Source: Lactifluus volemus (lineage: Eukaryota; Basidiomycota; Agaricomycetes; Russulales; Russulaceae). From it: DNA of 37,951 bases. Every line of letters starts with the position of its first letter. Position 1 is the stretch's first letter. Of this stretch, positions 11,066 to 22,301 are shown piece by piece. The DNA is taken from positions 1-37,951 of the forward strand of contig WTXI01000335.1 in the NCBI GenBank assembly GCA_022376515.1, read 5' to 3'. The notes under the pieces were generated by a model. The model was not told the origin of the DNA, did not search any database, and worked only from the letters and a program-made list of their open reading frames with translations. The position numbers were made by a program, and so were the translations under genes.

Positions 11066-12123
11066 CTAGCCCTTAGGCTGGAATTGGTTATGTGCACGAA
11101 TAGATTTTGATTTTGGTTCAGTCGTTGTCGACCGGGACGATATTTCTATTTCTTCATCTGCTGACTTGCTGCTCTTGGAGTCTTCCGCATCCTCACTTTC
11201 CTGATCCTGATCTATGCGTTCATCCTCGGAGGCAACGCACGCAGCCTTCATTTCTTCTTCCCACCCAGATGGGATGCTGGGTTTCAAAAGCTTAGAAATA
11301 TGTTCCTGGAGCAACATACCTGGGACCCCGTCCCCAACTTTAGTTTTATATGTGTGATCTGCGAAAACGACGCGTACCAATAGCCATAAGTGCTGACCCG
11401 TCAAGTGCCCTGTACATGTCTGGAGCGTTCTCCTTCATTTTCTCGCCTCCAACTCCATCCTTGACAACGTGCCCTTCATGACGCTCTTCTTCAATATCAT
11501 TATTTTCACTGTCTTCCTCATCCTCGGCGAAAAGATCGTCCGCGTCTTCATCTTCCTCGTGCACATCACCAGCTTTACGTCGCCTCTTTCTTTCACGTCT
11601 GTATATGCGCTCACGATTCGACAATAAGCCCCGAGCGCCGTAATATTGGCTTGCAAAGTAATGCACACATTTCAGCAGGTCCTGATACCCCCGAATATGA
11701 GAAAAAAGAGGTGTGTTCGAATACAAAGAAAAAAAAAAAAAGGTGGAACGAGCGCACCGAGGAAGGCGGAGGCCAGCTCATCCCTTCCGAACCAATCAGA
11801 TCGGCGTCGTCACCGGTGCGGAGAACGCCCCGTCCGGAATTCGCCAAGAACTCGACTTCATTGTCAATGCGGCGTCTCTTCCTACGCTGGCGTTTTCCTC
11901 CCTCGTCCTCTTGTATCACTGGACGCTTAGGGACAAGGCCGACCCCGGCTGCATCTCGGGCGTTTCGATTACCACGCGTATCGTATCCAACATTGTGCCC
12001 TCGAGAGGTATTAAGGCCAACTCGTGGAGGAGATGTGATCGAAACGCGTTTTCCATCTGGATGCAAGCGGAGCGTAGCGAGATCATGGACTGTGCTCCGA
12101 CGTTGGCTCGTCGAGGCTGACAT
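11066..12123 (-). CDS. Nuclear protein resembling Pol I upstream activating factor subunit Rrn10
   Basis: The three exons are 11758-12123, 11378-11681 and 11066-11319; introns are 11682-11757 and 11320-11377. The sum is 924 nt, giving 307 residues. The N-terminal third is basic and contains GGKRQRRKRRRIDNE, a likely nuclear localisation signal. The core has two hydrophobic segments, DLLKCVHYFASQYYGAR and MYRALDGSALMAIGMLLQEH, separated by a long acidic insert. The tail is rich in Ser, Asp and Glu. As I remember yeast Rrn10, its centre reads 'DLRxVHYYATQ...' followed by 'FDETSLITLGLLIEKW', which matches both core segments in order and spacing class. The fungal protein here is about twice as long because of disordered flanks. 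The assignment is tentative; a generic hypothetical nuclear protein is the alternative. Confidence 0.5.
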
Positions 12124-12724
12124 GGCGTGCGGAAGTCAAGTTATTATTATTAATAAGTTATGGTTAAGGGATATCATTAGGACTTATCTGTCAAATTAAA
12201 AGGGGTAGAGCGGAGGAGTCTCCTCCTCAGAAATTTGGATTTCCTCATTTTTCCTCCTTCGGACAATAATAGACCTATTCTATCATATTCTCCAATCATT
12301 TTGATACCCCTCCGAACTTCATAAGTTGACATTTCGGCGAGATATACACATTCCGAAGTTTTCGTTCTATTGTTTATTTATTTTCGGCGCTGTGCCAACT
12401 TATCTGAAAAATACAATAAATGGTTTAACCAAACTCAAACTCTAATACTGTATGACCCCATAATATCACTCACTCAAATGATTCAAACTCTTCTTTTTTA
12501 GAGTTTCCTGGACAGGTGATTCCCCAGATTTCTTAAACTTAGATATCTGGTTCGTTTGCAGTGATGTCAAGCAGGGCAGGGCTTCAAATTCCTTCCAGGC
12601 AGAAGTCGACGGCTGCTAAATAACATAACAACAAAGCGGACTTGGTATAGATAAGTATACAGTAGTGAATACTAATTAGACGACGCAGGGGCCCAAATAA
12701 ATACTAGAACGAAACCTAGCAGAA
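12124..12724. other. AT-rich intergenic stretch
   Basis: About 600 bases, clearly richer in A and T than the flanking genes, with no open frame of interest. It would contain the 5' flank of the Rrn10-like gene and the 3' flank of the WD40 gene, both on the minus strand. Confidence 0.55.
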
Positions 12725-14982
12725 TCAAGTGGGACGTAGTTTCTGAAGCGCAGGTATTCGTGTCAAGTCGATTAGGCCGACCTTGTGTGACTGCAGCGCA
12801 AGCGCGACACGGTCAACCCCGCTTTCGTGCTGTTGCCAAGACATCTCAAAGATCGCACGTTTTTGGTGGTCAGAGAGCCACGACCAAACTTTTTCCAATC
12901 CCTGCACGGTCTCAGAAACACGCAAAGGACATCGAACAAAAGGGCGCACCGCAGTGTCATAAAGGTGGAACCAGCCATCACCGCCACCAGTGGCTAGCCA
13001 CCTTCCGTCAGGACTGAACGCAATTGTGTATATGGGCTTTTTGTGGTGTGTAAAAACTTTCAAGCAGGTGCCTGTATTAGCATCCCACAGCCGTGCTGTG
13101 CTATCAAAAGACGCACTACGCGTACTCAGGGGTAAGAAGAAAGCAGTGATTTAAGAGAACTTACGTTGCAACAAGCTCACGATCTCCGGACATTTTCAGG
13201 GGACTCCAGCTTACGCCGGTGACCCAGTTGCGGTGACCTTCGAGCACGGTCATCTCGCCACTAATAGTTATTCGATCGGATTCAGGAGACTGTTTCACCC
13301 TTCTCATCTCCCAGATACGGGAGGTCATGTCATCGGAACACGACACGATGCGTGTTCCCGATGGGTTGGCCTTGATCTGGTTGACCTCGCCATCGTGTCC
13401 CCTATAGAACTGTTAGCACCAGCGCGGGCGTACATTAAGGAGGTACTAACATGAGAACAGCGACAGGCTCTGCGTGGTTAACGCTTAATACGTGAATCAC
13501 TTTATCGGCGCTACAGCTCGCAAACAATTCATCATCTAACCAATCCAAGTCTAGGCAAATTCCTGAAAGACATGGATGATAATGAGAGCCACACATGTGA
13601 TAGGCAATGATATCTACCTCGGTGCTTGTATTGCATACGCCTCTGTTTCTTCTCAACGTCCCAGAGACATACTGTATTGTCCAAGCTGGCAGTGGCAAGC
13701 CACTTCCCGCCCCTGGAAAAGCGCGTAGCAAATATCGGGCCCTGTTTCGGGAGAAACTTCAGTACTGCTAATAGGTGGTCGTATACAGGATAAATCTCAC
13801 TTTATGCACTCGGCTTTCAAAATACAGCTCGGCAGAGGCCGTGAAGATGCGCAACGTAGCGTCGTACGATCCTACAGACAGAAGTGTCCCTAGGCAATTC
13901 CAGTCTAACGACGTGAGGTCTGAATCAGTTTTCGTGGTCGAGCAATCGACAGTTTGGTATGGCTTGGGGAACGTGGCTTTAATGTCGAGGGCCTGGGGCA
14001 ATTCCCACAGATTGACAACAGCGTCTTTTGAACTGGACATGGATTAGATCGAGGTCATTTTGAAAAGTAATATCCACAAAGACCTACCCAGAACTCAATA
14101 TATGGTGGTGGATGGGGTTCCAAGAGCATACGAAAACCTGTCCAGTTTCTGATTAGTAGCAGAATTCAATGTCGGGTGGTCACGCACCTCTGCCTCATGT
14201 CCGGTCAGTTGAAGAACAGTGTCGTTGACATCTTCATTCCCAGGTACCGATTTTGTTACTGACACAGGCATCGGTGACGCGGGTGACTTGGATTTGGGGG
14301 ACTTGACGCGTTTCGCACCTTTTTTGCTTGTATCGACATTCTCGCTGTTCGCTCCCCGCACACTAGATCTTCGCAAAGACACTGGTATTCACGGGTTAAG
14401 CAAAGAAACCATATAGTGCAATAGAAAGAGGCTGACGCACCGTCAGGGTTCTTTTCTTCGACGTCCGCATTATCAAGCTCAGCAGTCCTTTGTCGCTTGT
14501 CCACGTGGCTTTCCTCTACAACAGGCGTGCTAGCCTTGCGCTTCTGCGAGTCAGACCGTTCGGATGCCGTGGCCGACTGGGCTGCCATCATAGCAGGTAT
14601 CGAGGCAGAACTGGCAGACAAGTTGACGGTCGGCTTTAAATTTGGGTTCAAGGAGCACACATGTGTCTCCAACAGTGAGAAACCGGTGGTGCAGTTGCCA
14701 ATCATGTCATTATTTCCTCTCCAATGTGCCTCTACTTCGGTGTAAAGCAGCGCCTTGATTAAGAGCTCTATAAGTTCTCCACGTGGAATTTGTTTTTCAA
14801 GATGGACCGAGTGTTGGAGGTGCCCTTCATTGAGGAGACTGAAGGCAGTGTGCTGAAAGCCTAGAACAAGTGTCAAAAGAAAATATGACACATGGTAAGC
14901 TGGAATTACCAGAATCCTTGAGGTAGGCGTAGATGAGACAGTTGACTTCATCTGCGTTTATGGTTATTGGGGCTGTAGCCAT
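12725..14982 (-). CDS. LisH-WD40 co-repressor subunit, TBL1/TBL1XR1/Sif2-like
   Basis: Members of this family are scaffold subunits of histone-deacetylase complexes (SMRT/N-CoR in animals, Set3C with Sif2 in yeast). The ATG at 14982 opens [20 protein letters not shown] followed by LKDSG; after the first intron [14 protein letters not shown] completes a LisH tetramerisation motif very close to the TBL1 consensus. A Lys/Ser-rich linker ([22 protein letters not shown]) comes next. The WD40 propeller starts at [15 protein letters not shown] and runs through blades such as [42 protein letters not shown] and [13 protein letters not shown]. At least seven short introns interrupt it. The ending, [20 protein letters not shown], is more diverged. 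I did not fix every exon boundary, but all blades are present in order. Confidence 0.83.
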
Positions 14983-15088
14983 GACTGGCTGTTGAAAGGT
15001 TAGCGTGAGAATTTTCGTAATATAATATGCCCGATGCCGGGTTAGATAACATCTTAGATAACACTAATCAATCTTTGCTTGCTCAGCG
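14983..15088. promoter_or_regulatory. 106-bp divergent promoter between two WD40 genes
   Basis: The start codons of the TBL1-like (-) and DCAF11-like (+) genes are 106 bases apart, so their promoters overlap. The stretch includes AT-rich sequence (GTAATATAATATG) and repeated TTAGATAACA. A bidirectional promoter is inferred from the distance alone. Confidence 0.5.
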
Positions 15089-17571
15089 ATGGCACAATCG
15101 CCGAGAACTAATGACAATGATGAACAACCCCCTCACTCTGTGAGCATCGGGGATCTCCTTCGTAGTGCGTATTTAAAGATCTCATTTTGGCCTTCCTATG
15201 TACCGACTTTGAAACAGCTATTGCCCAGATACGTTCTCTCGGAGAGGACGACGGTTCAAGCCAGAGTCTATTGGGACAAATACTATCCGAAGGACCATTC
15301 CGTCTGGCGCGCATGTCGAGAAACAACCCAATAGCGCCGCGAACTGAAAATGACAACGATATGAGTATTGAAGAGTACGAATCAGGTAACCGAGACGATG
15401 GTGAAGACAACGAATACGATGGCCTCGCGTTCGGCTATTGGCATCGGCCACCTTCTAAGACCCCCAAGTGGTTTCCATCTGTGACGGTACCTCAAGACGC
15501 TGGTCTGGAGCTTCTAAGGAGTGGAGAGTTTGGCAGAACTGGTATTGAAGCCCAGTCTCGAAACGGCAGTGCCAGCTTCGCCAAAGCCATCCTCTCAAGG
15601 CGGAGTAGGCTTCGACAAACCCCCAAGCAGGACATCGCTAATGTACGAGCTATTCATACGCTTGGTATTTCTCTTATAGTCAGCGTAGGATATTATTCCG
15701 AACACCAATGGTACGGCTGTTGCGTCCCTCAATGACAATATATATTGTGGCCAATACTCGACGGGTCCGTCTGTCCCTACCTTTTACACGTTCTCCTTCT
15801 TAAACATAGTCCAGACTCCTCATTTTACTACACATGTTGTAGGGGTACGGAATGTACGTCTTGTCTATTCCAGCGCTGACATCATGCTAGACTTCCGCTT
15901 GCATATCTACGACATGACTGCGCCATTTGCCGACCCAAGGCGGACTCTGCAACGGCCAACCGAACGGCTTTACCGATCATCAGCGCCAGAGGAGCCGACG
16001 ACCATGAAGGTCATGAAGGTCATTCAAGGTGTACCGGGTGGGTGGACGATTACCGATGCCCACTTGAGCCCGGACAATGAAAGGTTCGTTTATTGATCAT
16101 GTACTGTGTAATTCTCGTGGTTTATTTGTCAGTCAGGATCATATACTCCTCGCTTGTGAGAGCATTTCGTTCCCTTTGCCGAATCGAGGCTCACCATTAT
16201 CATATAGGATCCAACAGTGCATATGACGACGACACTGGATCTGTCAACAACTCAAATACCAATATCCTTTGCGGACCCTTACCCCGCGCGACATAGGCAC
16301 TTGAGCATGAGAGATTTCAGTATCTGGAGTTGTAAATTCTCTGCGGATGGTAACGAGATCGTCGCTGGCGGAGACGGAAAGATTTTTGGTGAGTCATTCG
16401 TCTTTTGATACGCATCGCAGAAGATAACCGAAAGGAAGTGTACGACCTCCTTGCCAACAGGCGAACAGTGAAGATCAATGCGCACAGAGACGACGTTAAT
16501 AGTTGTTGCTGGGCGGATGCCGCGTCAGGCAACGTGCTCATCAGCGGATCTGATAACACCTTTTTGAAAGTCTGGTATGTATTCGTGACTGCATCACCAA
16601 TGACGACATCTAAGTAAGTGGGCCTAGGGATCGTCGCTCGTTGGGTTCTTCGCAGAAGCCTTCGGGTGTGTTGATCGGCCACACAGAAGGTATTACGAAC
16701 GTGTCAGCGAAAGGTGATGGTCGTTATGTGATTTCGAACGGTAAAGATCAAGCTCTTCGCCTGTGGGACTTGCGTAAAATGCGCACAAATGCGGAATGCG
16801 AATCGATCCCCAAAGAAGATTACCGCATTACTGATTACGACTACCGGTATAAATCCTATTGTTTATTCAAATCTTCGCTTCAATCCATATCTATCGTCAC
16901 CAGGTACGAACGTTATCCCAAACCAAAATGCCTAGCGCATCCGTTGGACTGCAGCGTTATGACATACCGGGGACACACCGTACTCCAGACTCTCATACGA
17001 TGTCACTTTAGCCCTGCCGAGACCACTGGTGGGCGGTACATCTACTCCGGGTCTGCCGACGGGAGAATACACGTTAGTGCCAGTGTTTTTTTGGATTTAT
17101 ATACTTCTTCCATTTACTCAAACACCATGGTTCGTAGATTTGGTCACTTGACGGGCGTGTAGTTCAGGTCCTAGATCGGAGAAAGTCACATTCAATGCCG
17201 TTCAACCCGTCTGACCGCGAAGTGTCTGCCATCAGTCACCCGTCCAGGGCCGCATGCGTCCGCGACGTAAGCTGGCACTCAAAGGTAGAGTTTGAGCAAA
17301 GTGTTTCCCTACGAGAAGAAACTGAATCGTTCCAAACTGCCAGGAACCCGTTTTGATGAGCGTCGGCTGGTCAAGTGGCCGTGGTGGGAGCGAAGTCATG
17401 CGTCATGAATGGAAGGGCTTGCTGAAAATGCAAGGAAGGCTGGAGGACTTGGTGGAGAAACAGCGCCTCGAAAGCCAAGAGCGGAGCGCGAACCGGTCCG
17501 GAGGTGTGCAGGACGATGCTGACTCTGACGATGTCTACATGTCTGAATCTGGGGAGGAAGACGATGAATGA
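15089..17571 (+). CDS. WD40 protein, DCAF11/WDR23 (LEC14B) family
   Basis: DCAF11/WDR23 proteins are substrate receptors of CUL4-DDB1 ubiquitin ligases. The start is MAQSPRTNDNDEQPPHSVSI; an acidic stretch (NDMSIEEY...DDGEDNEYDG) follows. The propeller has the family's landmark blocks: DFRLHIYDMT, FSIWSCKFSADGNEIVAGG, VKINAHRDDVNSCCWAD, LISGSDNTFLKVWD, GHTEGITNVSAKGDGRYVIS, KDQALRLWDLR, then RYPKPKCLAHPLDCSVMTYR and GRYIYSGSADGRIHIWSLDG. WDxR motifs for DDB1 docking are present as WDLRK and probably WDRR. Short introns separate these blocks; one of about 120 bases precedes DFRLHIYD, ending ATGCTAG near 15889. The C-terminus is acidic (SDDVYMSESGEEDDE). Confidence 0.87.
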
Positions 17572-17845
17572 AATTGACGATCCAACCTCTATGTATGTGC
17601 CTAGGTAACCTCGAAATTGGTATAATGCAGTATTCTCGAGCAGTGTTGTACATGTCAGCGTGTCATGGATGTCACGAACTCTTGATGTCAACCGAGCTGA
17701 CGGATCAATTGACAAGTGTCAGGCTGTGTCAATGAGTGACTATACCAAAAGAAGTAAAGAGAATGACAGTCGTGAAGTGACTCGATGGTCCGTGCGCAGC
17801 CACTTTAGGGCTGGTCAATGTCCAATCCAACACGATTTCTGCTGG

Positions 17846-18058
17846 TAGTTGCAACTAGAAACGACGACTTTGTCATCGGGAACCTTGCTTGCCTGGTTGA
17901 TGATCCAGCCAGCAGAGTTCCAAAACAGGAAAGCACGTGAACTTTTGATCGTTCCTGCAAGGCACACTCAAAAAGAATTTAGCACCCCATAGATACCTTG
18001 CAAGCAAGGTAATTGCAAGCAACGTAACAAGGATTCTAAGCAAGTCAATTTGCAACTA
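17846..18058. mobile_element. Possible 213-bp MITE-like element
   Basis: The ends are inverted copies of TAGTTGCAA (17846-17854 and 18050-18058). Inside each end an ACCTTGCTTGC block occurs in the matching inverted orientation (around 17880 and, reversed, around 18000-18010). The TA at each outer edge could be a TA target duplication of the Tc1/mariner type. There is no coding capacity. The repeats are short, so chance is possible. Confidence 0.25.
17995..18010. repeat. Perfect 7-bp hairpin
   Basis: ACCTTGC, two A bases, then GCAAGGT form a perfect inverted repeat. It lies inside the possible MITE-like element and repeats its internal motif. Confidence 0.5.
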
Positions 18059-19127
18059 GTGTCCCTTAGTGTGTCCATTTACGGACTTGCTTTCTAAACT
18101 CCGACATGCTGCTCACCCGGCAGACGTGACATCCACCTTGAAATCTAACACTTGTTTCTGACCTCTGCGCTGAATAAAAACTTATGGAATGCATGAAGGC
18201 TGCTGTCTAGAATACATAGTTAAATTTTGGTAGAGATTGAATGAGTACCGTTTGAGTTATTTGAAAGTGACGGAGAAGTGGTAGTGACGATGACCTGGGG
18301 TAATATAGTATTTGTCCGCCTTGACACGTGTCAACTGACTGACACTGTCCGACCTAGGTCATGCCAACACTGTTCTCGAGTTCTCCGCTTTGGTTGCCCC
18401 CTGCGTGTGAATATACCATGTTGTCTAGGGTACCAACGCGTTTGCTTATCTTATAAGCGATTTCAAACCAACATGCGTGCGCTAATGATTTTCGGCTGAC
18501 TGCTTCACCTACTACGTATTCAACAGACTTGCTCATGATCATAACACATGACCTGATAATGAATAAATATTATGATACATAGGATTTTGGATCAGTTTGA
18601 GGACGGACAAGCCTTATGAATTACTGTACGAGCTCTACTGTAGTAATATTTTTTTTAACTTTTGGTATCCATCGCTACCGAACTGCCTATGATCATATAC
18701 AAGTGCTAGCGGCTGCGCCACCTGTGCCGCTAATTCGGACAAATAAGTAAGCAGCCGTCTGCGTTGGAGAGATGCTACAGAGAAAGTAAAACAAAACGAA
18801 GTGGAAAAAAAAAGTTGCAAAGCTTGAGAGTCAAGACAAAGGGAACCAAAAACCCCCCCCCTAAGAAGAAACACATAGCAACAATGCTCGCAAGGTGGGT
18901 TCACTCCCGTGGGAATACTACGAATTCCTGTACTAGGATGTACCATTGTTTGTTCCGCTTCTCACTCCTTGTGCCTTAGTAGCCCCAATTTATTAATATG
19001 GACCCAGGGGTGTGCAAGGACGACAGCACAAGAACCCCAAGTCTTTACCCCCATCATCTAAGTTACAGTACATATCATTGGGCTCACCAGCTCTCGGACG
19101 TGTACTGTACCGTCGTGCAAGGTTAAG

Positions 19128-22100
19128 ATGGAGGCTGAGCCACGTGAGTCACGTGGTTAATTTTAATTTCGAATTTCGAACTTTCTCTGTCACCTACTAA
19201 GTTAGTATACTGACATCCTTACAGCCTCTCTTTCCATTTCTGAGATCGAGCGTCGAATCGATAATTTTCAAATCGTCGTTTCGTCACTACCTCGGTCTCA
19301 TCCTTTGCGTTACACATGGCTCCTGCACCTATCATCGTTGAGGTACATACACTTCAAAACCACAAACTCGTACTCACAGCTGGACCAATTGATCCATAAC
19401 TTGACGGAAGCACTCCACCTACAACCCAGCGACGAACCTTCCCAAGATACCGCTCCACATTTCCTTGCGCTCGCGAGCTCTCTTTATCTTCGCTGGTCCA
19501 GATCCAAACAACCAGATGATATCAAGTCTTGTATCAAGTATTTTCGATGTATCAGAGGCCAACAATTTCAGGCCCACCACCGCAATCACGCAACATCATG
19601 GCTTGTGTTGGCATTAGCAGACTCTGAGTCGGCGGAGTCAATGTCGGACATTGTCGTGGAGAATATCAAGGAGATGACGATTCTCTGCCGCGAATTGCTC
19701 AACTCGGATAGCTCGACGAGCCCTCCAATCCTCCCCTTTCAGGCCTTGACCAATATCATTAATGGCGGTTACGGTATAACGGGAGACCTTCAAGACCAAG
19801 CGATTGAATGCCTCCGGGAAGCAAACACTTGCTTTCCATCTTCCCCCCAGCTTTCCTTTATGCTTGGCGAGTGCCTCGCCCGGCGCTTCTCCAATGCCTT
19901 TTCTGATGATTACGAGGAGGCGATGGCCATACTGGACAGGGTCATGACTTCCTCTTCCGATCTCCCTGAAGATGTTCGGAGTGACATCCAGCAAAAGAGT
20001 CTAGCGGCGATCGCAGACTCTTCTTATACAAGATACTACATGTCTGGAAAGCCAGAATATTTAGAGGAGGCGATTTCCCATATCCGAACTTATTTGAGCT
20101 CGATTCCTCTTGATCATCCAGACCGCCCTCGATTTTCTCGGGAATTGACGGATCTCACAGAGTCCCGCGTCCGTGGGTACGCAATCCAGCTCGGGTCCCA
20201 CAAACGTCCAAACACTTTCGACTTTTCGACCTTGTCATCCCTGACTGCGTCTCTTACCAAACCAAATTCTTCGTCGATGTCCCACAAGCAATGGGGACGA
20301 CACCATCAAGCACTTTACGCCATAACACTAACTGCTCAAATATCGGTGGACGAGGATGCAATCAAGTACTGCCGCCTTTTAGTGGCTTCACTTCGCCATG
20401 GTCCAAGTTCAAGTCCAGGTCACGATCTCGCGCATCTCGCCTTGATAACACTGGGAATCGTTCTCCACGACGCATTTTTGAGCACCAACAAAGTCGAGTA
20501 CCTTGACGAATCAATTGCCACACTTCGAGATGGTCTTAAGATGCCTCGCCCAGCGTGCCACCAGCAATCCCTAACCAGCGTCCTTGCTGCCTTATTATCT
20601 GCCCGCATCATGCATCTCCGGCGCAAAAGTGACTTGGATGAAGTCATGCGATTATACACCACGATTGTAAATGATCCCGATACCTGCTGGAGGGAATCTA
20701 CGCAACTCCTGCTTTGCTACAGATGGGCAGATATGGCGCATTCTTTTGGGCACCCTTCCGTCATGACCGCCTATGAGAGGGCCCTCTCACTCATGGAAGA
20801 CTCCCTTTACCACGCACCGACTCTCGAAACACAACATTTTCGTCTAGTCTCTATAGACGACAAGTGCAGGAATCTTCCGTCAAATTATGCATCGTTCCTG
20901 GCCTTCACGCTTCAACTCGAGAAGGCAATCGAGACTCTCGAGCGAGGAAGGGCCTTGCTCTGGTCCGAGATGCGTGGTTTTCGCACTTCGGCAGATCAAC
21001 TTGCTACGGTCGACTTGCCTTTGGCGAAGGAGTTCGTGGCGATCAACAGCAAACTGGAGCGAGTTACAACTTCCATGGTGCCGTATGAAGTTACCGAAAC
21101 ACAAGTAACGTACCCCGAAAGCGTTGATCCATTCAGCCATTTGGTGGTGACACAACAGAGGCTTTTGGAGGAGCGCGACGAGCTCATTTCACGAATCCGA
21201 GCTTTACCGGACTTCGGGAGTTTCTTGAAGCCTCCATCATTTGATGCCCTTCGATCTGCTGCGTTACGCGGACCAGTCATCATGATTAACCACTGCAGGA
21301 GGGGTTCTGACATACTGATCCTTCTTCACGATTTGCCTCCTTCGCTTATCACTACAACTGGTGACTTCTATGATCGCGCAATCGAGTTGAGCGATCGACT
21401 GGTGAAAACCAGAAAGGGTCACTGCCTTGAATCAAAGCAGTACCAGCGCACTCTCCGTTCCGTACTCGGGAGTCTCTATGAACTAGTAGGCAAGCCAGTC
21501 ATCGAGGAGTTTCGCAAATTGAAGATACCAGAACAATCTAGAGTTTGGTGGTGTCCTGTATCTGTGTTTTGCCATCTTCCTCTCCACGCGATGGGGCCAA
21601 TCCCTTCAGATGACGGGGTCAAGCGTTATTTCTCAGACCTATATATTTCTTCATATACCCCTACACTATCTGCACTCATAGAGTCACATAAACCCGGAGG
21701 TCAATCGTCAGGAATGCCCTCAATAGCTCTTGTTGCTCAACCGGGATCGCTGCTCCATGCGAACGCAGAGATCTGCAGCATACAACAACTCAATACGACG
21801 GTCACATCACTTATCTCAAAGGACGCGATGCCTTCTAGTGTGGTGGAGGGTCTTAAGCATCACCGGTTCTCCCATTTCGTGTGCCATGGAAATCTGGAAC
21901 CAGGGAAGCCATTCGATGCCTCGTTCCAGCTTTATGGGGGCGAACGGCTTACGCTACTCGACATTGTGCGTTCTCGACTTCCAACAGCTGAATTTGCCTT
22001 CCTTTCGGCTTGTCACACAGCTGAACTAACAGAGGATAGTATCGCTGATGAGGTACTTCACCTTACTGCGGCAATGCAATATTGTGGGTTCCGAAGTGTA

Positions 22101-22301
22101 GTCGGGACAATGTGGGCAGTGGTGGATGAAAGCGGACAACATCTAGTTGAAGATTTCTACAAGGCAATACTGTCAAGCGATGAACCTGGGGTACCTTATC
22201 ATGAGAGATCAGCTCGGGCACTTCGGGATGCGGTAAAGAATCTACGAAAAGGAGGAGCGTCTTTGGAGCGATGGGTGAATTATGTGCATTATGGTGCATG
22301 A
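19128..22301 (+). CDS. TPR-CHAT protein (caspase-like protease domain with tetratricopeptide repeats)
   Basis: CHAT domains belong to the caspase/separase clan and are usually joined to TPRs that sense a partner. Exon 2 (19225-22301) is open throughout but has no early in-frame ATG. A 16-base exon 1 (19128-19143, MEAEP+C) joined by an 81-base intron (GTGAGT...TTACAG) supplies the start and gives 3,093 nt, 1,030 residues. The newly included residues (SLSISEIERRIDNFQIVVSS then LPRSHPLRYTW) fit the helical TPR pattern. TPR-like helices fill roughly residues 8-590, and a linker helix holds LEKAIETLERGRALLWSEMR. The CHAT domain covers about 690-1030: PVIMINHCRRGSDILILL at its start, catalytic His893 in SHFVCHG, and Cys935 in FLSACHTAE, then VVGTMWAVVDESG. 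Both catalytic residues are intact, so activity is likely. Substrate and partner are unknown. Confidence 0.87.
19140..19156. promoter_or_regulatory. Palindrome with two CACGTG boxes and a TGAGTCA core
   Basis: CCACGTGAGTCACGTGG is a perfect palindrome around one central base. It contains two CACGTG boxes (bHLH, Pho4/Cbf1 type) and, between them, TGAGTCA (bZIP, Gcn4/AP-1 type). It spans the exon 1/intron 1 junction of the TPR-CHAT gene. Binding is inferred from motif consensus only. Confidence 0.45.

Larger units (their letters stand above)
17572..19127. other. Gene-free stretch before the TPR-CHAT gene
   Basis: About 1.55 kb with no coding pattern on either strand. It holds a possible small terminal-inverted-repeat element at 17846-18058 (separate entry), a 16-base A/C-rich run near 18849, and the putative promoter of the TPR-CHAT gene. 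Confidence 0.55.

Noticed and set aside
19305..19307. Start of the TPR-CHAT frame at 19305
   Set aside because: The codon there is TTG, not ATG, and the protein pattern continues upstream to a good splice acceptor at 19224.
19316..19378. Alternative TPR-CHAT start at ATG 19316 with a 37-base intron
   Set aside because: It would be in frame after splicing, but the intron is too short and the model discards upstream sequence that clearly fits the TPR pattern.
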